A stretch of 64,000 nt of DNA from Gnetum montanum. Lineage: Eukaryota; Streptophyta; Gnetopsida; Gnetales; Gnetaceae. A model generated the notes under the pieces. The model did not search any database. It saw only the letters and a list, made by a program, of their open reading frames with translations, and was not told the DNA's origin. Both the position numbers and the translations under genes were made by a program. Shown in pieces: positions 46,770 to 56,997 of the stretch (position 1 is its first letter; the number at the start of each line of letters is the position of its first letter). The stretch lies in the NCBI GenBank assembly GCA_015680685.1, contig MNCI01005801.1, positions 6,276 through 70,275 on the forward strand, in the 5' to 3' direction.

Positions 46770-47220
46770 CACCTTGTATTACTATACATGATGCATGGAA
46801 CTCACTTCTTCTTGATCTTCCTGAATGCATTTTCTTTAAATATTTTCAAGGAAAGATCTTTGATGCCCATTCTTACATCAATGATTCTTAGCCATGTTCT
46901 TCCCATGATGATTGAGAAGTCTCTTTTGTGGTTTTCCATCTTGATTACTAGGAAATCAACAATATAAGACCACCCATAGATAGTGGTCAAAATGTCTTAT
47001 ACTAGTCCCAATGCAATAGTGATGGACTGGTTTGCCAATTCTAATCTAATATTGCTCTTCTTAAGAGGAGGTAGGTTTTATGTAGTATACATCTCATGAG
47101 AGATTAGGTTGACATTAGAACTAGAATAAAGAAGAACTTTGCATAGTTCATTTTGAATAATCTACAAATAAATCAAAGGACTTCTGAGATCAACTAATTT
47201 TCTGGAAAGGTTTCCAACAT
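46770..47220 (-). pseudogene. Element C protease
   Basis: Frame at 46802-46990 reads TTIYGWSYIVDFLVIKMENH, then RDFSIIMGRTWLRIIDVRMG. This is the C-terminal half of a gypsy retropepsin with IIMGRTWL, aligned to D's GGWSYPTNFLVIQ and IIMGRA. The active-site DSG is expected near 47150-47120, where ILLYSSSNVN-like decay is read. Confidence 0.8.
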
Positions 47221-48440
47221 GGATTCAATTAGATATGCTGTGAGTAAGCATCATAGTATGGATCCTGGAAGATGTTTGGTTTGAAGGAGACTCAAAGGAA
47301 TTTCATATAGAGGAAGATAGAGGAATAAGGCTGTCAACCATAGGTGTATTTAAGGGCTTAGGTGGACTATGGGATTGAAAGAAAGATCTTTTCTTTAATT
47401 GAGTATCCAACCCACTTGGTTGATGAACTAATTCTAGATTAATAAACCTAGTAGCATTGTGTTCTTACGGTTGAGCTAGTAGTTCATCCTACATAGACGA
47501 AGTAGGTGGTAGTTGTGCTAAGGGAGGAGGAAGGTGTGCAAGAATAGGAGGAGGATAAGGCTAAAAGGTGGTATCCCTTCTTACATGTGGAGAATGGATT
47601 TGATAATTATTAGAAGGGTAGTAGTGAGGTTGGAAAGTAGAAACATGACTAGAAGAGTCACATGGAGACAAGGGCTACTAAACATAATACCCATATAGAT
47701 TAGGTAGTCTATAAGGGTATTGCTACCTTGATGGTGCTAGCACCCATGATTGTGGTTTCTACCACTATTGATATTGCTCATATGGTTGTGGTGGAGTTTC
47801 ACTTGGATAATACTATTGTTTCTAGTCGAACTTCTTAGAATTTCCTTAAGGATAAGACAATCTTCTAGGTGTCTGCCTTTGTGCTAGTCGTGGATTAAAA
47901 GCATACATCCCAAACTCCTATAAGTGTGAGGCTATGGGGAAATATCCCTTAGGATGTTCATATTGGAAAATGTCACACCAACCATCATCATCTAATTCAA
48001 TTCTCGCAACTTCTTCTATTGTAGCAATCTTACCCTTACCTCTTTGATAGGCACATTTAGCTTCCTTGCACCTTCTGCGCTTATGATCACTACCTTTTTT
48101 TTGGACTCTTTAGCAATTTTTAGGATAGCTTGAAATCTACTATCCATGGAATCCCATAACTGATCAACCTTGGTTATAATTTTACATTGAAATTTTTAGA
48201 GTGGTAAGGTTTCCCTATTCACCACCTCATCAAGTGTTGATTCTTCCTCACTGTCACAAAATCAAGCCTCTCTCTTAAGAATGGAAATATCGTAGTTGTA
48301 CTCTTCTACACTTTCTCTTTTTCTTAATTCACCTTTCTCTTTTACTACCTGCTTAATTAGTCTTTGGATTTGATAAGCACTTAATTCTACTAGCTATCCT
48401 TGGGCATAAACACCAATGGTTTCATAGCCACTTCCCAAAT
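47221..48440 (-). pseudogene. Element C gag C-terminus
   Basis: Minus-strand sequence from 48430: VYAQG, a stop, then LVELSAYQIQRLIKQVVKEK, GELRKRESVEEYNYDIS. It aligns with D's TYAQGRLSQLRAHEVRSLLE and QVAKEEGELQKR. The proline/tyrosine-rich tail follows (47.5-47.95 kb). Multiple stops. Confidence 0.75.
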
Positions 48441-48789
48441 AAGATAGCGTATCAAGTTCTAAGAATTTCCCAAACAAGGTAGGTATTGGGCCACTTCCAT
48501 GGCTAAAAGACATATGAAGCTGTTGTAACACATATTTATGCATTGAAGTGGCCTCCATATACGTTGAAGCCTATATGCATTGGCATAACACATTTTTTCA
48601 TTGGTGTTGGCATGGCATTCACATCTAGATGGGGTTTTGAGTCTTTTACTTTTCAAATTTTCTCTCATGGTAACTGATTCCATGGCTTATAAATTCATTC
48701 TTGATGGGAGAAAAAACGCACCACAAATCATAGCAAGATTGTAGTTCAAGTCCTTTCATATATTCTTGGAGGTTACATACACCATCATT

Positions 48790-48903
48790 GCAGAGCACCA
48801 GTGTGAAAGAAGAATTTGAACAAGATGAATCTAAGGCATCAATGTTGCAGAGGACTAGTGTGAAAGAAGAATTTGAACAAGATGAATCAAAGACATCAAT
48901 GGC
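48790..48903 (+). repeat. 57-bp tandem duplication with open frame
   Basis: GCAGAGCACCAGTGTGAAAG at 48790 recurs at 48847 with few changes. In one plus frame both copies read TSVKEEFEQDESK followed by ASM or TSM, then ARG and TAG. Confidence 0.85.
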
Positions 48904-48987
48904 TAGAGGTTAGTTTCATTTGCTTCTGCATTCTGTACTTTGATTACTTGTGCAATTTGATTTTTTTTACATAATTATTTTTCTTAC

Positions 48988-49002
48988 ATTTGGTATCAGA
49001 GC
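48988..49002 (+). promoter_or_regulatory. tRNA-iMet primer-binding site (orphan copia 5' LTR end)
   Basis: CTTACA followed by TTTGGTATCAGAGC is the classic copia LTR end plus PBS. No partner LTR, gag or pol of such an element was found nearby, so it may be a truncated copy or a chance match. Confidence 0.5.
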
Positions 49003-49678
49003 ATTAGATCTCTATCTTAATATGTTTTGATGATGGTGCAATTGTTTGTATTGACTCTAGACTAGAATTTGATTATTGAGTTTGAATTAAATTGAATTCT
49101 AGGTTTGTCATCCACTTCACTAGCATGTGGGATATTCAAGTATGTTATGTTTCCCATGAATGTTTAATATTGAATGGCCTATGTTATTGTGGCCATTACC
49201 TATGTTGTTGTGCTCATTGCCTATGTTGTTGTGCCTATTTCCTAGTTTACTATGTTATTAGAACCATCAAGATTATTTTGTTTACTCCACAAGATACAAC
49301 AAGTTTGTTTTTTCTATAATTTTAAGAATTTGTTCATGACCATCATGTTTCATAGGAAGTTTGTTTTATCCCATAATTTTATGAATTCAGTCATGACGAT
49401 CATGTTTCAATCAATTAATGAAGGATATTTTACTGCAAGTTTAGTTACTTAAAAGCATGTGGATTATGTTTTATGGCCTAATCGTAAAAATATACATAAT
49501 GGTCATGGAGAATCATTGTGTAACTATGTAACATGTATCAATCTATGACCATCAGTGTTTTTATTTTTAAAAACAAAAGGCAGGATTTTAACCCAATGTT
49601 TCCTTTTCCCACTTATCATAATCCAAAGGTATCATGGCTATAAAGTATTGAAAGTCAAAGGATAACTTTGTTAATGTC

Positions 49679-49683
49679 CTAAG
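49679..49683. repeat. Target-site duplication of element D (left)
   Basis: CTAAG, identical to 59894-59898. Confidence 0.93.
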
Positions 49684-50650
49684 TGATGAGACGCAATATG
49701 CACAAGCTATGATATCGTATCCCATGCAATATCGCGTACGCGATATCGTGTCGTCCCCTACGATGTCACGTACGCGATATCATGGTCCGCTGTCAAATCT
49801 ATAAATAAGAGGCGGCACTCCCCTTATTTTTCATCCTAGGCTTAAAGTAGGGAAACTCTAGCAATTTGATCACTCCAGAGATAGAATATTTTCCATGTGC
49901 CCACAGTAGGAGTCCCCAAGTGAATGGATCTTTATTCAAGCAGCTTTGTACCTGAATGTGAGTTGTGTATGGCAATAAACATGAGCTTTTTGGATAAACC
50001 TTGCAGTGCATGGAATAGGATTTCTTACCTGTTATTTATTACCTGCATTAGCGCGGCATGAGTACGACTTGATTACGAACATTGACGAATGTGTATGGCT
50101 AATCAAGGAATCGGCTGCTCATCGTGATTAGTCTCTCTCACCCTCAACTCCTAGAATGCGAGATGAGTACGACTTGATTATGAGCATCTACAGATGTGTA
50201 CAGCTAGTCAAGGAATTGGCTGCTCATCACATTTAGGCTAGTTAAGTGCCTTAGTATGACCACTTCGAGCATGTGCATTACGTGTGGTAATCCCAGTAAC
50301 AATTAGCGTTTGGTAGCCATAGTTGCATAGTTCAGGGTGTGTACGGTAAGTGGGAACAGATGTTGATGCTAGTTAATTTATACTTAGGACATTAGTTATA
50401 GTTAGTTAGCTTTCTCAATCCTTCACCTCATAGCATAGGAAGAAAACTAGAAAAGACCATAAAAATCATATACCTCAGACTTGCTTAACCATACACCGTG
50501 ACACATACAAGTAAGTCTGGGAAGACAACGAATGATTAACCCCAAGTGTTCCATGGGGGGTGTAGGCATTTAGTCTGTGGAGTTTGATTGGATCGCATGT
50601 GCTATGCTCATTTCGTATGGTTGAGTGTAGGGGTACCTCACCACTCATCA
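49684..50650 (+). repeat. 5' LTR of element D
   Basis: 967 bp, TGATGAGACG...CACTCATCA. GATATC/ATATCG palindromes at 49710-49782, including perfect ATATCGCGTACGCGATAT (49729-49746), then TATAAATA at 49800-49807. The downstream half holds a 105-bp tandem repeat (50056 and 50160, GATGAGTACGACTTGATTA). Confidence 0.96.
49800..49807 (+). promoter_or_regulatory. TATA box of D 5' LTR
   Basis: TATAAATAAGAGG follows the palindrome array by about 18 bp, as in B. Confidence 0.75.
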
Positions 50651-50670
50651 TTGGCACCGTTGCTAGGGAC
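50651..50670 (+). promoter_or_regulatory. Primer-binding site of D, tRNA-Asp type
   Basis: TTGGCACCGTTGCTAGGGAC; two C-to-T/G-to-A-type differences from B's site (TTGGCGCCGTTGCTGGGGAC). Confidence 0.85.
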
Positions 50671-51022
50671 TAAGTGTTTGTGCACTGAATAGAACATAAG
50701 GGATATCACTCACATCATTGTGAGCCTTAACAAACCTTCGGGTTACTCAAAAGAAAAATTTAGATAATGGTAAATTAGCACACCGATAAAAATACCTTCT
50801 TCTCATAAGAGAAACTCACCACCTAAGGATCATACATGAGATAGTTGGCAACATAAATCACATAACCAAAATTAGTCAGTGCCTGAATAATATAAGATGA
50901 CATATACTCATCCCGATGAGTATATCCCTAACTTTATCTTTATTCTTCATCAAGACGAATAGCTGCAATGGAGATATTTGCAAGGTAACATCGTGTTACC
51001 CCTAGATTGATCAGTCCTTAAC

Positions 51023-53314
51023 ATGCTCTTCTATGCCTTGGCACAGATTGGCATGCAAGAACTATATGCTAAATACGTTGTGGATGATTTTGACATGAGG
51101 GATTATTATCCCACGAATGCCCAATGTATGAGGGACTTAAGGCAGGAGAGTCAACATACTTTTCTGAAGGGCAAAGCCCCGCACGTCCTTAGCGAAATAG
51201 GAGATGAGGAACCCCTTATCATGGGTTCTTTAGTAAATGATGTTCCCCCTCCTAATGATGGTGAGGAGGTTGGGTATCAGAACCTATGATCAATGATACA
51301 TAACCATGGTTATGATGCCCGTGAACACCAACTGTTCACAGAGGGAACAACCACTCATGCCAAGGACGGGCACTTAGATCGTCACCACGATCAGGGCCGT
51401 AGCAACCGAAGAGAAGGCAAGAAACATCATCATGGTGATGGTTCCCCTTCTTCTTCCCCTTCTTCACATCACTCACCCTCTCCTTCCACATCTTGGTGTA
51501 GCCACCATAAACATAAAGGTAGGAAAGACGAAAGACCTCGACGGGATAGTCAAGAGAGAGGACAAGGGTAGGGACGTAGGGAGATTAGGGAACAACATAG
51601 ACATCACAGACATCATGAAAGAGATGATCATGATGAGCCCCTACTCACAACCCGAAGTATGCTTAACATAACAGAGGTAGTTAGGATTCCCACAAGGCAT
51701 TTGAAAGATAGTCAGATCAAATGATTAGACATGAACAATATCCCATGATTTGAAGGGGGATATAATGCTGATCTGCAAAATCATTTACAGGCATTCCATG
51801 ATGCCTGTGCCTTCCAGAATATAGAAAATGAGTGGCAAAAACTTAAGTTGTTCCCAAGTATACTCACCAAAGAAGCAGAGAGCTGGTATCGGTCCTTAGA
51901 ATCGGAGACCATCAGGAGGTGGAGTATGATGCTAGAATTGTTCAACAAAAATTATCAAACATACTCTAGAGTGTCCAATTTGCATAAACAGATCCAAGGC
52001 TGGAAGCAAGGTCATCACAAACCCTTGGATGCTGCCATGGCCCGCTATTACACATTGATACATCGTTGCCCAGGCCATGGGTATGCTCAACAGGACCAAC
52101 TTCGCCACATCATGGATGGGCTAAGGCATAAAACTAGAAGACCCCTTGGGACTTATGCCCAAGGGAGACTCTCACAACTTAGAGCCCATGAAGTGCGTAG
52201 CTTGTTGGAGCAAGTAGCAAAAGAAGAAGGTGAGCTACAAAAAAGGTAAAGTGCAGAAGAGTACAACCACGATCCCTCCCTTCAAAAGAAGGGAGTGAAA
52301 TTTTGTGATGAAGAGGATGAGTCACCACTCAAAGAGTTGGTGAATCAAAAAACCTTGTCGATCCAAAAATTAACAATAGAAATAATGGCTAAGGTAGATG
52401 ACGTATGGAGTTTCTTAGAATCTAAAATTGAAACTATCTTAAAAATTGTAGAAGAGTCTAAGGTAGAACAAAGTAGTGATCAAGGTAAGAAAAAGTGAAG
52501 AGATTTAGGCCCTGCGCATAACAAGGGTAAGGGAAAAATTACTAACTCTGATGTGGTTGTAGATTCTGACACAGATGATGACGGTGGATGTGAGATCTAC
52601 CACTATGACCACCCTAAAGGATGTGGCCCCATTATCTCACATCTATAGGAGTCTGGGGTGTATGCACTAAATCCAAGACTCAACCAATGGCAAACACCCT
52701 GAAGGTTACCTTATTCACAAGGTAACCCAAGGTAGTTCCACCAACCACTAACGTATTATCCAAGTGGAACTCCCTCAAAGCCCATCAGACAGCATCAGTG
52801 GTGGCAATACCCACAGTCATGGGGGATGCCATCGCCAAAACATCAGTATCCTTATCGGCAGCCTAGTCCTTATGGTTATTATGGGTAGCAGCCGATTTTC
52901 CCAGGTGACTCTATGGATCACATAAACCCTCCACATTACTACCAAGTTCAGGAGTATTTTAGGACTCCTTCTCCTTTGGGAAATACTCCATACCCACACT
53001 ATCCTCCAAATCCATCCACATCTCTTGCACCAGTAGACCCACTGCCAACCACTCCAATAAAGCCTAGAGTAATTCCCACTCAACCGCGACAACCCAACAT
53101 TGTGAGGGCTCCCAATCCTCCAATATCAGTTGGTTCTAACAATCATACACCAAAGAGACCCTTCCTTAGGACCAACAATCCAACCAAGCCTTTGCCTTCA
53201 AAAGCGGTTGAGCATCTTAACACCCCCATATCAAATAAGGTTTCAGGAAATCCTTCGATAGAGAAATCATGTCCAATGCATAAAGTTATGTTAACATATA
53301 CAGTAACCGACTAG
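51023..53314 (+). pseudogene. Gag of element D
   Basis: A single frame from 51023 (start uncertain; upstream is also open in places) with stops at 51287, 51569, about 51720 and 51747, 52247 and 52496. The N-terminal part is acidic, then histidine- and serine-rich (HHHGDGSPSSSPSSHHSPSP). The gag domain lies at about 51750-52249: HLQAFHDACAFQNIENEWQK, LFPSILTKEAESWYRSLE, MMLELFNKNYQTYSRVSNLH, YYTLIHRCPGHGYAQQDQ. A helical KEEGELQKR stretch and a CxxxH-type knuckle (CEIYHYDHPKGCGP near 52590) follow, then a proline-rich tail (52913-53314). Role: particle formation and RNA packaging. In-frame stops make it inactive, but the frame is otherwise intact. Confidence 0.9.
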
Positions 53315-53780
53315 ATCAAGGTCGGCCACCTTCCAAAGAAATTATCGGATCCGGGAGTCCCCCTAGTGTACCTCCAAGTTGCTGGGAATGAACCCCATAA
53401 GGCTCTCCTCGACTCAGGTTCTGGGGTCAACTTAATCTCACAAGAACTATATAAAACCTGAAACCTACCTTCACTCAAGAATATCAATGTTCACCTAGAG
53501 CTGGTTGACCAATCCATCACTATTCCTTTGGGATAGGTTGAGGACATTATTACCACTGTTGGTGGATGGTCATATCCAACCAATTTCCTAGTGATCCAAA
53601 TAAACAATGACAAAGGGGATTTCCCAATTATAATGGGAAGGGCATGACTGAATACAATCGATGCATGCCTTGGAATCCGTAACCTTTCCCTAGAAATATC
53701 CAAGACAAATACTTTTGAAAAAATTAAGAGGAAAAGAGTTCCATGCATTGCACATAGTGACACAGGGTGTCATTGCATGC
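53315..53780 (+). pseudogene. Protease of element D
   Basis: Same frame as gag: LVYLQVAGNEPHKALLDSGS then GVNLISQELY, containing the retropepsin active site LLDSGSGVNL. Then VGGWSYPTNFLVIQINNDKG and FPIIMGRA, a stop, LNTIDACLGIRNLSLEI. Stops at 53315, about 53459, 53534 and 53645. The enzyme would have processed the polyprotein. Confidence 0.88.
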
Positions 53781-55590
53781 AGAAATCATGGGTGATGCGA
53801 AGTTTAACATTGCCTGCATGCAATCAATGTGCACGGGATATTGACATACAAAAGTGCCTATATGCGACAGCCACACAACAAGAAAATACCCAGTGGCTAA
53901 TGGCTGATAAAGAAAACAACTCGACAACCTACATGGAACTAACTAAGGGAATAACTAGTGCTTACATTGAAAGCACAGATGTATTAGAGCAAGTCCATTG
54001 CCAACTTCCAACCCTAAGCTCTGAAAACATTAATTAGGGAAAGTTGGAGATTCCTGAAGAGTTTAAACAAGAGCCCCTAGATTTAAAACCATTGCCCATT
54101 GGTTTGGAATACGTGACCCTTAAAAATAGAAAATCGGTGATCATCAACGCAAAGCTCACACCCAAGGAAAAAGAAAGTTTGCTAAAGATGATAAAAAAGT
54201 GGTCAATAGCCTTTGCTTGGTCATACCCTGAAACAACTGGAATAGATCCTAGGATATGCTAGCATAGGATTTACACAGACCCCGCTATGAAACCTTGCAA
54301 GCAATCTCAGAGGCGATTGAACCCGAAGTTAAAATAAATAGTGAAAGAGGAGCTAGAGCAGCTTCTCAAGGCTAGGTTCATTTACCCTATCGCTGATAGC
54401 AAATGGGTTATTCCTCTTGTCATCATACCGAAAAAAGGGGTAAATGGAGGGTATGTATAGATTTTAGGCTATTAAATATGGCAACATTCAAAGATCACTT
54501 TCTATTGCCATTTGTTGACCCAGTCTTAGACACTATAGCAGTGCATCGCTATTACAGTTTTCTGGATGGATATAGTGGATACAACCAAATACGAATTGCA
54601 CCAGAAGACCAAGCCAAAACAACGTTCACTAGCCCTTGGGGAACATTTATGTACAAAAAAATGACTTTTGGCTTGTGCAATGCACTTGCCACGTTCCAAC
54701 TATTAGTTCTAAGCATCTTTCAACAAAAAATAGGTAACGAAGTAGAAGTCTTCATGGATGACTTCTCCACTTATGGGACGAGCTTTGGTCAAGCCCTTGA
54801 CTAGTTAGAGCAAGTATTGAAATGATGTATTGAAACCAACCTTAAGCTCAATTGGCAGAAGAGCCATTTGATGGTTCAAGAGGGCATCGTACTAGGGCAC
54901 AAAATTTCACAATCAGGAATTGAGGTGGATCCAGAAAAAATTAAAGTCATCCAAGGAATTACCCGACAACTAGAGACCATTAAAGACATTAGGTTATTTC
55001 TTGGACACTCTGGCTACTCTAGGAGGTTTATCGCAAACTTCTCCAAAGTTGCCAAATAGTTGGTGGAATTAACAAAAAAAGATGCACCATTCGAATGGAC
55101 CATGGAATGTGAATAGGCATTCCAAACCCTCAAATAGAGGCTTGTGGAAACCCCCATTCTATAAGCCCCTGACTGGTCCAGGTCATTCCATATCATGACC
55201 AATGCATCTAATTATGTCTTAGGAGCTATACTGACACAATTAGATGAACAAAAATGACCTTATTACATCCACTATGCCAGTAAAAGTATCACTGGTTCAC
55301 AACTTAAGTACACGACTACAAAAAATGAATTAATGGTTGTAGTGTTTGCACTAGATAAATTTAGGCACTATGTATTAGGTTACAAAGTATACATTCATAC
55401 AGATCATAGTGTAATTAGGTTCCTTATGAACAAGCCAACAGTTAGCCCATGTATCATACGTTGGTTGAAAATTCTTCAGGAGTTCGATTTAACAATAGTA
55501 GACCACAAAGGCACTGAGAATGTAGTCACCGATCACCTATCTCAGTTGTGTTGGGACAACAAAGATGATGAATATGCTGTATCGGACCAT
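53781..55590 (+). pseudogene. Reverse transcriptase and RNase H of element D
   Basis: The linker to about 54262 is in the gag-protease frame. Near 54425-54445, in an A6G4 tract of the PKK motif, the frame shifts by one and stays so to the end of pol. RT: KWRVCIDFRLLN, YYSFLDGYSGYNQIRIAPED, TFTSPWGTFMYKKMTFGLCN, VFMDDFSTYG (catalytic DD kept). RNase H: FHIMTNASNYVLGAIL has N in place of the first catalytic D (family DASDYA), then KFRHYVLGYKVYIHTDHSVI and ENVVTDHLSQ. Seven or eight in-frame stops, several where relatives have Gln or Arg (for example before AFQTLK, RLVETPIL and APDW). Confidence 0.93.
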
Positions 55591-56997
55591 TTTCCTGATG
55601 AAACCCTCTTTACTGGTGTAGTAAATAATCAACCCATGGAAATAAATTGGTATAGTAGCATTCTCACTTATCTAACTTCCCAAAAAATACCACATGGATT
55701 GGACTTTAGGAAGAAACAACAGTTTCTTCACAAAAACAAGTACTTCATGGAAATCAAGGGACAACTTTATAAAGTCTATCCTGATGGTTTGGTTCAATGG
55801 TGTGTGCCCGATCAGGATCAATTAAAAGTTCTCTAGGATGCTCATGAGGGCCCCTATGGGGTTCATTATGCTAGGAGACGAATGGCTACTAAGGTCCTAC
55901 TTGCAGGATATTATTGGCCAACACTATTTCGGGACGTCCATCATTTCATCCAATCTTGTGAGCACTGCCAATGTGATTGTGGAATGACTGCTAGAATGGA
56001 GCATCCGCAATAATGGATTCAACCTTTAGGACCCTTCGATATATGGGGAATAGATTTTATGGGGCCAATTACACCGACGTCCAATGGAAATGAATATATA
56101 ATCATTGCTGTTGATTACTTAACCAAATGGGCTGAAGTATCCACTATAACAGACTGCACATCATCTACAGCTGCATGATTTGTACAACAACAAATCGTTA
56201 ACAGGTTTGGTGTATCACATGCACTCATTTTTGATAATGGAACACATTTTATGGGTGCAACCTTTCGCAAACTGATGCAACGCTTAGGGGTTGAGCATAA
56301 ATTGATCACACCTTACCACCCCCAACCTAATGGTCAAGCCGAGCTAACTAATAGGGAGATTACAAGAATATTAACACGAACAATTAGCAAATTTAGGCGA
56401 GATTGGAGCACGAAAATGAATGACACTCTTTGAGCATATCGTTCCACTTGGAAGCTCCCTACAGGATATTCTCCCTATGAGCTAGTGTATGGGAAACTTC
56501 CAAAACTGCCCATACAGAATGAGATCCGTACACTTTCCATGGCTTGCAAACTTCACTTGGATCTCAACCTAGCACAAAAACAATAGTTAGCAATGTTGAA
56601 CGTGTTAGAAGAGAATAGATTGTTTGCACTATCATTAAATGAGTTGCACAAGGCACACAGTAAACAATGTCATGACTTAAGGATCCAAAGGTTTAGGTAC
56701 CACCCAGGAGATAAGGTCCTTTACTGGAACCCCACGCATGTACCCCAACGTACAAAGTTTCAAACCTTGTGGGAAGGACCTTATATTATTCATACTACCT
56801 TCCTCTCTGGAGCCATGATGATATATAAGCCTGACAGCCTAGATAAAAGGTTATTGGTTAATGTACAACAAACAAAACCTTTCCGTGAATCGACAATAGC
56901 CAGTACAAGTTACACCTCCACCAGTGGTCAACCTCACTCGTTATTTTGGATCTCTCCCTTTCCACTCAGTCATGGGGGAGATGGCCACCTATGCTAA
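55591..56997 (+). pseudogene. Integrase of element D
   Basis: Zinc-binding region DAHEGPYGVHYARRR...HHFIQSCEHCQCDCG (about 55835-55980). The catalytic core has D in [10 protein letters not shown] in FDNGTHFMG and E in HPQPNGQAELTNREI, so the D,D-35-E triad is readable. The C-terminal part has the GPY/F-like QTLWEGPYIIHTTFLSGAMM and ends at TGA 56995. No chromodomain follows. Stops near 55834, 56010, 56177, 56431 and 56584. Confidence 0.93.

Larger units (their letters stand above)
44893..48440 (-). mobile_element. Element C, 5' part: gag, protease, RT, RNase H
   Basis: Minus-strand sequence collinear with element D from about D 52170 (gag end) to about D 55650 (after RNase H). It stops abruptly at the A LTR; the integrase region, about 1.8 kb in D, is absent on both sides of A. 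At its other end the match is lost near 48430-48440, so the 5' LTR, leader and main gag domain are missing. Confidence 0.85.
48441..49678. other. Spacer between C and D with orphan copia-type PBS and small duplications
   Basis: Unrelated to the gypsy elements. Contains a 57-bp in-phase duplication (48790-48903), TGGTATCAGAGC (48991-49002), three 24-bp TATGTTGTTGTGC units (49160-49240) and a 64-bp diverged duplication with GTTCATGACCATCATGTTTC (49300-49415). The 49252-49452 frame has no domain. Confidence 0.55.
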
